DNA of 64,000 nt, taken from Mactromeris polynyma. Lineage: Eukaryota; Mollusca; Bivalvia; Venerida; Mactridae. Positions 1 to 13,000 of the stretch are shown here, piece after piece. A program made the position numbers and the translations under genes. The notes beneath the pieces are model-generated. The model made no database searches. It saw only the letters and a list, made by a program, of their open reading frames with translations, and was not told the DNA's origin. The stretch covers positions 24,798,264 through 24,862,263 of the forward strand of contig JASFXZ010000007.1 of NCBI GenBank assembly GCA_032209605.1, read 5' to 3'. The stretch's first letter is position 1. Every line of letters starts with the position of its first letter.

Positions 1-382
1 TGCAGTTTAAGGTAAAGTCAACTCGATAATGTAGTTAATCATTAAACAGTTCTTAGATACTAGTGATAGGGAAATGGAATTTAAAACTAATATAAATATG
101 TCTATTAAGGATGTATTCTTCTGACGATTTTAACGTAATTTGGGAGTGGTAACTCGCAATTTACTTCAATGTCGCAAAATGGCTGGAAAAAGTCATATTT
201 CACAGGAAATAAATATTATCGTTTAAATGTACCTAAATTGTTTCTATATTTTCATTTCGTCAGAAATAAATTAATAAAACGGAAATAGAAATGGTTATAT
301 TAAAGTTGAATGACATACTCAAAGCCCCGGATGCGAGTCGCCACTGTTAACAACCTACCCGGGAAAACAACAGACGATCATT

Positions 383-712
383 ATGGGAAAATTAAAAGCC
401 GGTTTTAAAAGAAAGAAGCAGGAAGAGCGATTACACAAGGTGTCAGATGCCGTAGCCGGTCAGAGAAGTCGTAGAGATGCATCGGATGGTCACAGTCGTT
501 CCGTATTGAAGGACCATTCCTATGCATCTGCAACGATTGAAGTCAACACCCCCATAGGTGTCGCGGAGGAGTTGTTTTCGACACAAAATTCCTGGTCTAC
601 GGACAGACGCATAGTTGCAGAGGGTCTGTCTGGATGTAAGAAGTGTGGATTACCTCTGCAGTTGACCCATGCATCTGACAATGTGGCATATGGATTGTCA
701 GCTATTATCAAG
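383..712 (+). CDS. First exon of a Mutator-like transposase-type protein (partial)
   Basis: A 110-codon open exon starts at ATG 383 and ends at a good splice donor (AAG/GTAAAA, GT at 713), in phase 0; without splicing the frame stops at 751. The N-terminus is very basic (MGKLKAGFKRKKQEER), and the exon ends with a CKKCGLPL motif followed by YGLSAIIKV. A basic start plus a CxxC followed by a 'GL...I.V' strand resembles the N-terminal part of Mutator-like transposase-domain proteins common in invertebrate genomes; that is recall, not a search. The second cysteine pair expected in the next exon was not found in the following 2 kb, so this is either a gene with a long intron or an orphan exon of a decayed transposon. 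Confidence 0.5.
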
Positions 713-2805
713 GTAAAAATCCATATCATTCTGTCTCTTCGTTTAGAATAAGGGGAACTGCCCACCTGCTTTGCACAAGCTCTCTCTCTTTTTATTAACT
801 GCCCAAACTTTAAAAACCTAACTTTACTTGATCATAAAATATGAGAAATGTGTTTTTCTAGGGGCCATGCTGCCCAATTTCTTTTAAAAGTTGGACTTCA
901 GAAATTGTCTGCATAAAGGGTGGGAATCTTGAAGCAGGGGGGGGGGGGTCTGGGGGTTGGATCCCCCTTGTTTGGGACAACTAATGCTTTTGTATGGTGG
1001 AACCCCACCCCCGTTTTAATGACTTGCCTCCCTTTTTAAAAAGGCTGGATCTGCGCCTGAAGTAAGGCATCTATGGTCAAACGGACTGCACCTTATTTAA
1101 TATTAGTAAAATATCAACAACTCTTAACCCAACACAAACATATCTAGGAATAATCCGTTTCGATTTGTATTACACAACTAATCTGTTTATACATGAGCTT
1201 GAATGTGTCAATTGAAGTCGGATACTTATATGTACATTTATTGCAGGAATAAAAAATTGACAATGAAAGGATAAAATAAAGCTGGTGGTTATATCTAGTA
1301 ATTTGGAAAACTACTAAACATTTTTTTGGTCACTGATTTATTTGTATATATATATATTCATGTACAACAATTTATTTCGACGACCATCGGGCTTGTAACG
1401 TCAAAAATCTAATTTCACAGGCTTGGAGATACATTTATACTAAGACAGTGCTAAAATGAAAAATGTACAAACTCACCTTAAGGGGGCTGAAGTAATAGAA
1501 ACAAGACGACTCTTAGCTACATTATATAAAGCTTTATGATAAAATGTAATTACAATCATTTCACTCCAATAGTATAAACATTTCGCATCGTCATACATTG
1601 CTTTCACTGTTGAATGTATAAAATGCACTACATGTTCATACTGCATTATTGTGAATTGTAATAAAATGATAATAGTATTTTTTCTTCAAACTTTAGATAC
1701 CATGTTATAATACCAGATGTCTGCACATCAACAACGTTGCAACTGGGAAAAGTCATAACAAGATATGGGATGCCAACACCAAATTAGCTACATGTATATA
1801 TTGTTATCGCATATGTCATAGTGAACAATGTGTCTAAACAAAATTTTGCAAATAATAACTAGTCCAAATTAAATTTTTTTTAGAGTGTGGCATTAGACTA
1901 GTGGCTAATGGTGCAGACTGAATTCAAGGACAAATTATATATTTAATCCCCCAAAGCATGGTCATCCTGACCTTTATAGAGAGTTAAATTGACCATTAAA
2001 TACATGTATATTATAACAAAATATTTCAAACTCTAGTTTGGTTTTAACCGTTTAACAATTTTGGACAATGTGAAAAAAAAACCATATGGGACGCAAAGAC
2101 TTCAAAAATGCGTGCAGTGCTTTGCAACACCAAAACTGATATCCAGATTCCACAACAACATCACATATGTGATAGGGGGAACCTCACCAAGCAGGGAGCT
2201 CTGATTGTCCGCAACAAAACGAGTAAGTCCATCCAAGAGGACAGCAACATGTCTAAACTAAAATACCAAATTGTAAACAAAGACAATGACATACCATTAT
2301 GACTACTGTAAATTCAGAAATTAATGCGAGGTTTTTATTATTGCGAATAATGCAACTGAGTGAGTATCGCAATAAAAAGAACTCGCACTTTTAAATCTGA
2401 ACCATATATTTGTACGCAACTTTTCCTGTAAGTGACATGAGCATATAGGAGTAGCGAGAAATGAACTAATATGCAAATTCTTTAACCAATAAACAAATTT
2501 CAATAATCATTGAAGCGCAAATTCCATAATCTTTGGTGCACCAATACCCAGGCACAACACAAAGAATGAAACAAAAAGTGTGCATACTTTTGACATGGCT
2601 TGGAACACTTCAACAGTCACATTGTTTTTTAATTAAAATCTTTTCCTAATACAACATGTGACACAGGAACAGTCACACTTGCATTTTTCTTTAAAATGCC
2701 TTTATCTTTTATTTACAGCACGCGACTCACACATCACCCAGATAGCTGCTGTCAGTGGTGACAATCATTGGAGCTGTGATGCAACTCCGAAGATTCAAAT
2801 ATCAA
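713..2805. other. Non-coding stretch with a repeat relic
   Basis: I see no supportable gene here. A G-rich stretch around 870-1065 holds an uninterrupted G run near 938-948 and a 'ggctggatctgcgcctg' phrase that looks like the edge of an old transposon. Short open frames (for example 2108-2302) have no convincing exon borders or motifs. Confidence 0.45.
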
Positions 2806-2940
2806 ACAGAGAGAATACGTAACTACGGGGAACGCCACATACACAAGACAATACCTCCCCACGCAGATCTGTCAAGGAATTACAGGCATAACAGTACGGA
2901 ATGGCAGATTGTTTCATCTAGGGAAACCTGTTGATTCTGG
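2806..2940 (-). repeat. Copy of dispersed repeat family R1
   Basis: Contains the phrase 'acgtaactacggggaacgcc' followed by 'acatacacaagac' and 'cctccccacg'. The same phrases recur at 15712-15960 and in shorter or diverged form at 3896-4230, 7470-7500, 11600-11683, 27905-28160, 28380-28620 and 44764-44800. Read on the minus strand most copies end in the codons for WRSL followed by a stop. Confidence 0.6.
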
Positions 2941-3805
2941 AAGTGTTTTTTGTGTAAATGTTGGAAAATCGGCTTGTTTTGTTGAGAAATCTTTGATTTT
3001 TTTTAGAAAAATGATTAAAATAAAAAGTACATTATTGCATTATATTGTTTTTTGATGCTTTAAGTCTTTAACCATGAACATATTATAAACTAGTTATGTT
3101 CCAAAGCCGACCATCAGGAGAATAACTATCTACCTTCAATATTTTAGAAACATCGTTCGACCTATTTTGGGTTATTTCCCCTGAATTGCCATTTTTTGGC
3201 TTTTACCTAAAAATGATGGTAGCTAGACACATATCTGAAATGGGGAAATGATCAGAATGACAATATCTATCTTACCTGAACATTTCAGAACAATCTAACG
3301 ACACATATTTGCAATGCGGGAGATTCAGACTCGAGTTTTCATTAGATTTTGGGGGCGGGGTAGGGATAGTAAACGAATGGGTGAACAATTATATAAAAAA
3401 TATTTTCGTATGTTTTGATATTGTGTGTTATTTGAATTTTTGTCCATGAGACAAGGTATTAAAAAGATAAAACACCCAAAATGAGTTTTTATTTGATAAA
3501 TTTGAAAAAATCCATATATTGCTGCTTTTGTTGGAAATTAGCACTTTTTCCATACTCTTTGTCCTTTTTCAGATGGCCATAGTTTCTTAAAATGCGCACA
3601 TACCTTTTTTTATGAAAACACATCAGAAAATATCTCTCTTCCAAAATATAATGACCATTTTAAAAGTTTAATGCGGGACAAATTTGGCTCCTCAGAAGTG
3701 TACATCCTTAAGAAAACTAAAACAAAATAACAACTGTACCCAATGAATATTAAGATGTGTTATAAAACAGCATTGTAGAGAGAAAAGTTTTCTTGGTATT
3801 GCCGA
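2941..3805. other. Non-coding AT-rich stretch
   Basis: No gene, tRNA or transposon terminus seen. The text around 3160-3310 ('ttttggcttttacc', 'gatggtagctag') looks repeat-like but has no second copy in the window. Confidence 0.35.
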
Positions 3806-3862
3806 ATGACGTCATATGTATAATAAAATATATATGACGTCATCAAATGTTAATGACGTCAT
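3806..3862. promoter_or_regulatory. Three perfect CRE palindromes in 57 bp
   Basis: The palindrome ATGACGTCAT occurs at 3806-3815, 3834-3843 and 3853-3862. This is the full cAMP-response element bound by CREB/ATF bZIP factors. No recognised promoter or transcription start is adjacent; the nearest open frame (3898-4221, minus) ends, rather than begins, next to it. The sites are seen directly; regulatory function is inference. Confidence 0.4.
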
Positions 3863-3897
3863 ACAACTGATAAATATACGAGAGAAAAAATAAGTTG

Positions 3898-4221
3898 TTA
3901 CAGAGAACGCCACAGAACAGTGAGAAACAAGGACAACACCAACGTAAACCCGAATAACATAGACGACACAACACAATCCCAAATGGGCTGGTCGATAGTT
4001 TTAAGATACTCCATGGAACACATCCTGTTAGCTCCAGAGCAAATGTTAAAGCCCACAAAATCCCGAACATAATCCCTAAAGACATTGTAATCAGTCATGT
4101 CCTGCCATATCAAGTACGGTTTACAGTAGTCCAGCCACGGACGTCTCATCTCTATACTGTCGCTGCTAAACCATTCACAAAAGTGAATAGAAGTTGGACA
4201 CAGCCGGTCTTTCCACTGCAT
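3898..4221 (-). CDS. 107-residue ORF of a dispersed repeat, unknown function
   Basis: An ATG-initiated open frame with a tryptophan- and cysteine-rich body (for example CEWFSSDSIEMRRPWLDYC), then CSMEYLKTIDQPIWDCVV, then a hydrophobic segment (about residues 84-102) that could cross a membrane, ending in WRSL-stop. A related stretch at about 21310-21480 on the plus strand keeps CSMEYLKTI.QPFW.CVV, identical at roughly 17 of 24 residues, and the terminal WRSL codons are also found in R1 copies. The ORF is therefore part of a repeat, either an old coding segment of a transposon or an exon of a multicopy gene. The function is not recognised. Confidence 0.35.
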   Translation of the reverse strand: MQWKDRLCPTSIHFCEWFSSDSIEMRRPWLDYCKPYLIWQDMTDYNVFRDYVRDFVGFNICSGANRMCSMEYLKTIDQPIWDCVVSSMLFGFTLVLSLFLTVLWRSL

Positions 4222-4989
4222 TTACTCTTATTTTCGTGAACAGATATATGCTTTGCGTGCAATAAAAAAATGTACGACATAAAATTTGTCTTTTCGACAC
4301 AATATTTTCATGGATACGACTTGTTTTGTAAAAAAAATAGTGAATCAATCACCTGTAAAATAATAAGATGGGAGAGTTGCTATGGAGGCGGTGCGCACAT
4401 AGTTATTACCCTACTAAGATCATTTTCGATATTGCTATTATTTGCTCCTTCTTGAGCCAATACTGAAAGTGATATATATCACGAATTCGATCAAAAGTTG
4501 TTTCAACGTTAAAATCCATCTTGTATTGCTTCTTTGACGGGCGAAATTGGCGAGAGCGCGAATGTCAACATACAGTTTGTAAGGTGAATAGTTTACTTGC
4601 GCACCGTGGGCGGAGTTACGTTTGATTGACATATATTTTAGCGACAATGTTTGCAGTCATAAAAAATTGACCCCCGTCTTCTTGTCGAAGTGATTGTGAG
4701 GCACTCAGATGCGCTAGAAATTCGATTTTTGTGTGCTTCTACTCGTGAAAGATTGCTACAGTTTTTTCGCACCCTCAAAAGTCTGTTCGGTCGATAATAA
4801 AGACGCCATAATAGTGCCGTTAAAATCATGTGGCATAATCCCAGGTTTTTACTTTAGGCTTGTGCGTGGCTCTGTTACAAACGACGCGTGTAAACGTCGG
4901 AGTACAGAGACATGTATGCGGGGCTAGGTTTACAGATACAACTTCAATTAATCTCAAAACATCAGTGTCCGGCGTGCAGTAAAAACAGG
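4222..4989. other. Stretch without recognised gene, locally CpG-containing
   Basis: Several short overlapping frames lie here on both strands but none has a family motif or good exon borders. CpG dinucleotides are more frequent at about 4530-4620 and 4860-4925 than nearby, which could mark an old promoter or a transposon edge. No second copy seen. Confidence 0.3.
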
Positions 4990-5660
4990 TGTGAAAATCT
5001 ATCAAGTATTGATTTACTCAAACTCTTATCTGCATTTGTTCTCATTATGTCAGGATTATAACCCTTCCTTTTGAACTTGCTAATTAGTTTAACAAATAAC
5101 TGATCAAAGTAACAACTGTTATGAATTTCGTGAATTTATTAAACAGATCTCCATAAAAATTGGGTTTAGTAATTCCTGTCTCTAACAAAGAGTTGACACT
5201 AGTGCCATATCAAGTCTCTTTCATAACAGAATAAGAATACGTCAGCTATAAGTGGAGCACAGTTAGTTCCCATAGGAATACCTACATTTGTACCAACTGT
5301 CTGTTGGTACTTTGAGTTATCCAATTGAATACAAATACTATTCAGTAAAAAGTTAAGCGCTTCACAGACGTCCTGACATGTCCAGATGGTAAAGTTATTG
5401 TAATTATTAGAAGTAAAAAAGGTTCTTTCATCATTGCAGGCCAAACAAACATGTTGATTACTTCCAAATGTTTTTTTCGATTAACTGTGTAAGTTTGGTT
5501 TTAGAAAACTTTAGTAAAGAAAACTTTTCTTAATATTCGTTGGGTGCAATACGACTGTATGCTGCAGTACAGTTTAGTTCTTTATTTAGGCCTTCCTTGT
5601 AATAAAACCGTCATACAAAGAACACATTTGTTGTATAATTCTTTAATTTTATTTTTGAAA
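4990..5660 (-). pseudogene. Penelope-like reverse transcriptase relic
   Basis: On the minus strand the open part (5199-5444) contains GTNVGIPMGTNCAPLIADVF followed by FCYERDLIW, the RT signature typical of Penelope-like elements (GxxMGTxxAPxxAxxF, then E). Downstream, beyond stops and a frame change, the translation continues with KPNFYGDLFNKF and, in another frame, KFKRKGYNPDIMR, which is the expected C-terminal continuation of this RT family. Upstream (5445-5660) related but stop-ridden sequence continues. The RT core with its YxDD-type region is incomplete and no element ends were found. This is a dead fragment; family assignment is from recalled motifs. Confidence 0.7.
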
Positions 5661-6839
5661 ATACGGAAGGACACTTTCGGATCTTTAGGCAGGAGAGCTG
5701 GATTAGATTGATAAAACTTACTTCTTTGATCCATGCTTTTATATAATTTCATTTTTTCCAGGACGTAAGGGCATTGACATCTGCATGTTTCCTTTTACAC
5801 CATTTATTTGCATACTTGTTAAGAGAGTCAAAAATGTGTTATTTACATGTATACATTTTGTTAGGCCCTTAGACATTCAATTCCTAACCCTTTTATCAGA
5901 TATTATTTTAGGTTGCCTGTGATCATATGTCCTGTGGGTTTATATAAATATTTAGAATTTTAACAGTCTCAAGAATTCCTTCCATATATTGGTATATTGT
6001 ATTTATAAGAAAAAATAGGTAGTTCCGAATTTTTAAAGTATATATGAATTAAAGATTTTACAGTGTTATGTCCTAATACGCTTTGTATATCAAAAAATCA
6101 ATGCATTTATTGATAAAAATAGTTTGGAAACATGTCTCACATGATCTTTATCATTATCTATATGAGGAAGTAAAAAATGACGAGTATCAGACTGAATTAA
6201 AGTAGCTGTGTCATAAAGCGCATTTTTGATAGGCGATACAACACATTTGAGGATAATGAAGATTATTGATGGTCCTATATAGGTTGCTGAAACCATTGTC
6301 TCTCTGGTAAGTAGCCAACACCGTTTCATGTTTGTTTCAGACATGCACTTACATACCATCAAATACTTATGGTTCTCCAAAATGGAAATTATGAAACGAT
6401 GTTGGTAACCTCGATATTACTCGTGTAAACACAGGAGACACAGAATGTAAATATAATTAGACACCGATACCTCCATCCGAAAGCAGACCCATTTGATGCC
6501 AGTTATCCAACAATTAGTGTTAATTAAAAAAAACATAGCTGATCTGTTTAAACGTGAAACCGATATTGAGTTTTTTTTCTGTTACAGTTGTATTTCAAAG
6601 TATTTAAATTCGAAGTACCTGTTTTAAGATCTCAGTGATGTTGGTATTGTTACTGATCACATATACTCGGGTCATGTATAGGAATGACATAGTAATGGCA
6701 TAGGATATTTTGGAGTCACTTGCAGTTTATATGCAGAATGGCATTTTTATTTAACATACTGATACCCGTAAAATGCCCCATTTGTTTTAAGAGATAAAAG
6801 CCAAAATCGTAATTTTCTGCATGCATTGCACTACAAGTG
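5661..6839. other. Non-coding stretch
   Basis: No gene supported. The open frame at 6090-6380 on the minus strand has no recognisable motif. The left part may include further decayed sequence of the Penelope-like relic. Confidence 0.35.
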
Positions 6840-8130
6840 ACTTAACAAGCTACATTTGTTGCTATAACTTATCAAACCGGAATGTTTTAATTGAAAATCT
6901 GATATCGACATTCCTTGATCAAAGTAAACATTTAGAGCAGGGAGACGTTTACAAATCAAAATGTCGTTTGACAACGAAAAAATGGGATATTCACACTGGA
7001 GGACACACATTCACTTTCAAGCATACCGGGGGGCAAACAAGGCGGGGAAAAAACAAAGGCTTAAGTCCTGGTAATAACTTTCCATGAAAATCTTCAGGTA
7101 GTATTTGAATAGTTTTGCATCGTATTGTGTCCTATCTGTAAGGTTTTAAATATTGTATTGAATGTAACCGAATCTCGACTGTGAGTTTCCATTTACTTCT
7201 ATTCAACGTGATTTCATAATAAGTACCCAGCGCTTCATACCGGAAACTTGGGTGGTAAAAATACTACCTTGCATGGAAGTACGAATGCTCGTTTCAAACC
7301 ATGACAGATTATCCAGAAGGTATTTAAAAGCATCATAGAAAAGTATTGATATCTCATTCATTAACAAAATATCCATTATGTGCGACATAACATACGGTTT
7401 CTATCAAATATAACAATGAAAACATGTCTGATGTACATTCGGAACCTCTTTCAAACAATTTATAGTGTATTTGGCGTTCCCTGTAGCGATTTAATCTTTA
7501 TTTTTGTTTAGAAAAAATGATTGCCCAGGTGGTGACTGGCGAAGCTAGTATGTTATAATTATGTTTCATTACCACCACCCTACAATAGCTCTTCTAACTT
7601 CTAGAGCAGTGATAACATGAGTGCATTCAGTTCTATGTTTTAATACAGTCATGATGGTTCTATGTACTGGAATGCTGCGAACTACCAATATATTTTTTGC
7701 AATACTCATTGAGCCATTTTGCTTCATGTCTTCCATATATACAGTTTCTTAACCTAAGTTGTTAGCTGTTTATCAGCCGTTGTGACAAGGTATAACGTTC
7801 TACAAAGAGAAGGTAAATTCGAGCAAATGGAAATACTACTTGTGCGGTAGATTCAACACGATAACAACACATAGAGGTTTACACGAAGAAAAAGATGCAA
7901 ACAACTCAATACGTTTGGTGTAACACGGGATCCCTAGAATGAGGACGTACATATACTGGAAAGTCCGCGATGTCCCTTACACCAAAGGTATACGTTCTAA
8001 AATGAAAATATCAATAAGCATAAGATACTGTTAACGTGAACTATCCCGCAAGTTTGAGAATCTTCACTACTTTATGACAAAACGATCTGAAAAGATGAAC
8101 GTGATTTCACCGTCTACTTATTCGATAGTT
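6840..8130 (+). repeat. 5' part of the tandem gene duplication (decayed copy)
   Basis: This block matches, in the same order and orientation, the region leading into and through exon 1 of gene B (about 17285-18570). Shared phrases include 'gctataacttatcaaacc', 'gatcaaagtaaa', 'ggtgaagctagtatg', 'ccaatatatt/tcaatatatt' and 'ttgcttcatgtctt/ctgcttcatgtctt'. It therefore marks one side of a segmental duplication; the copy here has lost its coding function. Confidence 0.65.
7758..7998 (+). pseudogene. Decayed exon 1 of the secreted-protein family
   Basis: Follows exon 1 of genes A and B almost word for word: 'ttcgagcaaatggaaa', then 'ttcaacacgataacaacaca', 'gatgcaaacaactca', 'tggtgtaacacggga', 'ctggaaagtc' and 'tcccttacacca'. 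Single-base gaps, such as a missing base after 'tgtgcggta', break the reading frame and the signal-peptide region is poorly kept. No exon 2-4 belonging to it was found before gene A starts, so it is a truncated relic. Confidence 0.75.
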
Positions 8131-9124
8131 CATTTCATCAGAATCTTAAATGCTTAAAGTAACTATTATTCATTATATGAGTGATAACGTTTGCGAAGTG
8201 GAAACTATTGCGAATTTCTGCTAATGCACAAAGTTCGCAAACATATTCAACAGCGTAAATTTCCTCATTCACCATTCGCTATAAAACCATTACAATTGGT
8301 CCGAAAATTGTCGCAAGAAAACTAAGTAAGTCACTTATGTGTGTACGTGCGTGATATTTGCGTAACTGTTGTATTGTTGTAAGTCACGTCCCACAATTGT
8401 TGAATAATAATCATATTTGCTGTCAATTGTGTTATGTTTAGTTAAACTATGTATTATGAGCTTTAGTGAATATTGTATATTTAACATGATGTTTCCCGCA
8501 CTTACGTTATTGACTAGTAAAGCTGAAGCCAAAACGACCAAAGAAATACCATCAAGGGCACGATAAGGTGGGCATAATACTAACATCAGACACCTTCCTT
8601 CTGTTACTGGTTATTTTTAAGCCGTAAAAAATAATTTTGTATTCACATTTTTAATAATTTGTGACTGATTCGAGAAAACATTTCTTCAAGCATTCGTGAT
8701 GACATTGAGTTACATCAAGGAATATTTCTTACAATTGTTGTATAGGCTATAATGTTGACTTCCTTTCGATGAAGGTATATATCAAATCGAATATAGTTTC
8801 CAGTATTAACTGTTTCACTTTAGAATTAGCCCTTGTTTATATTCAACGATCACGACACATTATATTTGAAAAGCAATCAATTGCCTAAGTCAAAATAGCA
8901 GATCAATTGCACAAGTACTTAAGTGAAACAAATATTGTACATGACACACAATCTGATTTCATAAAACCACATTCGTGCCGGCTCGTTAGTTTGTATATTC
9001 GTTATTCATAAAAAATCTTTGGAATCTTTGGATCATCATTACCAAAATCAGAATACCATAATATTGTCAGGAGGATATGTACAGTGTATGAAAGTTCTGA
9101 TAATTTAATTATACTGTTATAGCT

Positions 9125-9417
9125 ATGGTAGCATATTACTGCCACCAGTTAGCATGATAGCGTTCGCGAATTAATTCGTGTTAACCACTTAATTATTACG
9201 ATAATTATCTAGCTATCTAGTTAAAATTCGTGATAAATTTTCGGTAAGATAAATATCTAGTTGACCACTTATTATGTTACTTAATAACTCAAATTCGCGA
9301 ATTTCACTTAAGATTCGTGTTACCACTTATTTATAAATAAAAGTTTGGCTTCTAGATGTAAGTGGAATTAATTCGCGAACGCTATCATGCTAACTGGTGG
9401 CAGTAATATGCCACCAT
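9125..9417. mobile_element. Palindromic MITE-like element
   Basis: The left arm at 9125-9172 is the near-perfect reverse complement of the right arm at 9366-9417; both hold 'ccaccagttagcatgatagc' or its complement and end in 'gcgaattaattc'. The interior is AT-rich, with repeated 'attcgtg' and 'accactta' motifs and no ORF. The length of 293 bp, long terminal inverted repeats and lack of coding capacity fit a miniature inverted-repeat transposable element. Flanks are AT-rich ('tatagct' left, 'atatagc' right), so the target duplication cannot be fixed. Confidence 0.8.
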
Positions 9418-10083
9418 ATATAGCAGATTTTAAATAATGACTTATTACATGTATGATTTATTGTTAGCGTTATTATAATGCGTATTCTTTGTATTTGTTT
9501 TAAAATGCATGTATGAAGGCCTATAAAAGTTTATGTATATTTTTATGTGCATATATTAAAAAGTTACCTTCAAAATATAAAGTGTATTATCGTGATTATT
9601 AGCTTTCAAAGACAATTTGTAAGTGTGTCACATCTGCAAGCCTTCAACAACTGTATGAAATGCTATCCAACTTGACTGCTTGAAATATTTCAAATTACGC
9701 CGTAAGTGCTTTCGACAGGAAATAGAGAATACGTTTCTAAGAAGAGACCCATCAACCATTAAAATGCTTAATTCTATATAATGCTTTACACTTGTATTTG
9801 TTGAAGATCGCTTTATTGTAAAATATCCGAGTGTCCCCCATGCTAGTGCATGTCTGATAATATTGGCATTTGAAGAATAGAACAAATGCATTGAAATAGT
9901 TACTTCTTTATGAGTGTAACGCACGGCCAATGAAATATATAGTTCGAAACAATAGGCTCGAGGACGTTTAAACGTGAATATGTTATGCAGTTAAAGCGCA
10001 GAAGAGAACTCGTATATATTAAATGTGGCATTATTAGTTCATCACTGTTTCGTACCAACGGTAAAAGCTGTCAACCATTAATA

Positions 10084-13000
10084 ATGAAGCTGCATTTTTG
10101 CATTTTCCAAACACTAGTGGTTGGCTGTTTATCATCCATAACCACAGAGTATACGTATTTGCAAGAATATGGTAACTTCCCAGTTTTGGATATATTGCAA
10201 TGTCAACTTCGAGCAAATGGAAACACGTCCTGTGCAGTACGATTCAACACGACAACAACAAATGGAGTTATAGAAGAACAGGAAAGATGCGAACAACTCA
10301 GTGTCGATTGGTGTTACACGGGAGTTCTGGAATCAGGATTTACTTATGCTGGAAAGTCTGTGGTGTCCCTTACACCACCGTTTACGTTTTATAATGTAAA
10401 CAGTTTGAGTACCTTATGCAAATTGAATGACAGTTTTCGCTAAAGTAGTGTGTTATAATTTCAATTTAACACCTACATAAACGACACATACGTATTGTGA
10501 TGTAACATTTTCAACGTATGCAAAATAATTGCTCTATATTTTCTTTTTAATAAATAATCAGTAATCAGTGGGAATTTATATATCTATGTAAGATATTTAA
10601 AATGTAGTATGCTTTTTACTTACGGAAATTGTTTACCGCTTTCTTACTCGTAATAATCGTTTTATCGTTTGTGTCTAACCTTTCCATGCATAACATTTTT
10701 TTGTTTCTTTATATTAATGAGAAAGTATGAAGGTTTCGTTGTGTAGAACACAGTAATTATATTAAGGCTGTATTAACCAACTAAAATTTGATCAAGGGAT
10801 ATTACATATTTAAGTCATTTACGAATTAATTTACGAGTGTTTATAATAAGGAAAGCGGTAAACAAACTTGTGTGCATGTGTATGTTTTTTTGAAGCAACG
10901 TATTTAACTAATGTAATTACCTTGTTTATTCAGATAATTATATATTTGTATTAAGCAGTATTAGTTTTTGCATATGTATAACACTTTTGTTTATAGTGGC
11001 CTGGGCCGACATGGGAAATATGGGAGAATATACCGATAGCGATCAAAAATGGAGCAGAACTGACGGTTAAGTTTACCACACCCGTCGGGGCAGGGACACG
11101 GTAAGTCAATTATGAAGTTGTATGTACGGATTATAACGTATACCAGACCGGAAATCGAAAGAACATGTAACTGCATGCTTATTCGCGTGAAAATCGTGGC
11201 ATGACGCCCATGTGTTCCTAGTTGATGTCTTACGATGCTTGGGTAAATAATTAAAGAATTAAGCGTGAATTGCTGAATAAATACGTTTTCTACGTTGTCA
11301 TCGGCTATTTAACTTTCATGAGATGGCATTTTTTCAAATAATTATGAAATGCCTGTATTAAAGCCGTCATGCCCGTTTATAGACAATTTTTGCACTTATT
11401 ACGAGACCCCCATATATACAGAAATTGAGAATTCTGCCGCATATAACCGCATTCATCATTGAAATTGAGTGGAATAAAACATTCGCCAACGGTAATTTTT
11501 TTTCAAAAAATGTGGAAAGTCATACATTTCGATGATTTGACCCAATTGGCTTTTTTATTTTCTGCGCGCCTGTTCCCTTGCGTATTTTCCTCCTCAAATG
11601 TCTGACGCTGTATGGATTGTTGTTTTCCCGGATGTCTCTGTGGGGAGACATTGTCTTCTGTATCATGTGGCCGAAATATGCATTTTTTTCGAAACGTGGG
11701 GATCAGAAACGGGACACTTCGGCGTGGTCAAAACTAGGGCATCACATTTTAATATCGAACATGTATTTCTGTCACGTGTTGAATGTTATGAATTTTGATG
11801 ACATTCTATACCTTTGTATACGTCACAGCAGAGAGAAGTAGCTCAAGCAGTGATCAATCTCAAGCACATGCTTTATATATAATTGAAGAATTGTCGGACA
11901 AATCGGCGTAGTAAAACCAAATTCACACATTGAGTTAGCATAATGTTTCGTACGTCTTCTATAAACTATCCGTACGTATTCCTCAAATCAGTTTTATATG
12001 ATGAAGATCTAATGTCATTTTCCATGTTCTAAAATATAGCCAAGCTTTTGTACACACTCTACTCAAAGTCCATGTCAATACTACTGTATTAGTTATGTAT
12101 AAAGTTATTGTGGTATACAACACTTCACCAAGTGAGCACTATACAATGTTCACACTATGCTAGTTCACAAGAAAAAATCGTTGCACGTTTTGTTGAATGT
12201 ATATAACCCAGTCATTGGTTAAAAAGGAATGCATGTGCTATTTTCCAGGGTACGAATGAATTTCTTTAATGCAGCCGAAGCTAATATCTACGGAAAGGAT
12301 TTGTACCCAGAAATTCCTCAAGTGTCATCAGGTGTGAAGTCAACCGTAACTGCTGAGTTTGAAGATAATGCAATCCGCGTAAGTTTGTATAATATGTATA
12401 CATTTGTTAATATAATAAGAAGATAATAATTATGAGAATATCAAATTTAAAGGATCAATAAAGCTCCAGTCATTTAAAGCTATATAAAACGTTCAGGTCT
12501 GGAGACATTTTGTAATAAAGCAATATATACGTTGTTGTAAAGTAATGGTCACGTGTTTTTATCTGATTTCATTAATGAATCTGTAAACAATACGAAATAT
12601 AATATTTTCATTGAGTTTAATGAATCATTTTTTAACAGCATATGTCTATATACACACATTGATACATTAAAACTACATAAATAAAATACTCTTTTCACGA
12701 TAATAAGAATCCAAATACTGTGTGTATATAGAGCAAAGAAAACTGCAATCCCTCTCACTTAGACACGCTTAATATAATTTTCGGATTATATATTAATTTT
12801 GTCTAGACGGGTTATTATGATAAGGTTTGACCCTGGTAATTATAAATAAATTACATTCTTATAATTATTAATAAATGCACTATAACGGAAATGATTGCGG
12901 ATGTTTCCTAATATAGTAACACATTTACATTATATGTACGCAAATGGACAACGTGAGGCGAATATCTATGATCAGGTGACTTTGTGTGCCGAATATCGGA

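Noticed and set aside
9985..10083. N-terminal extension of gene A from the ATG at 9985
   Set aside because: The extension is basic, would bury the signal peptide and has no counterpart in gene B; the ATG at 10084 aligns with the gene B start.
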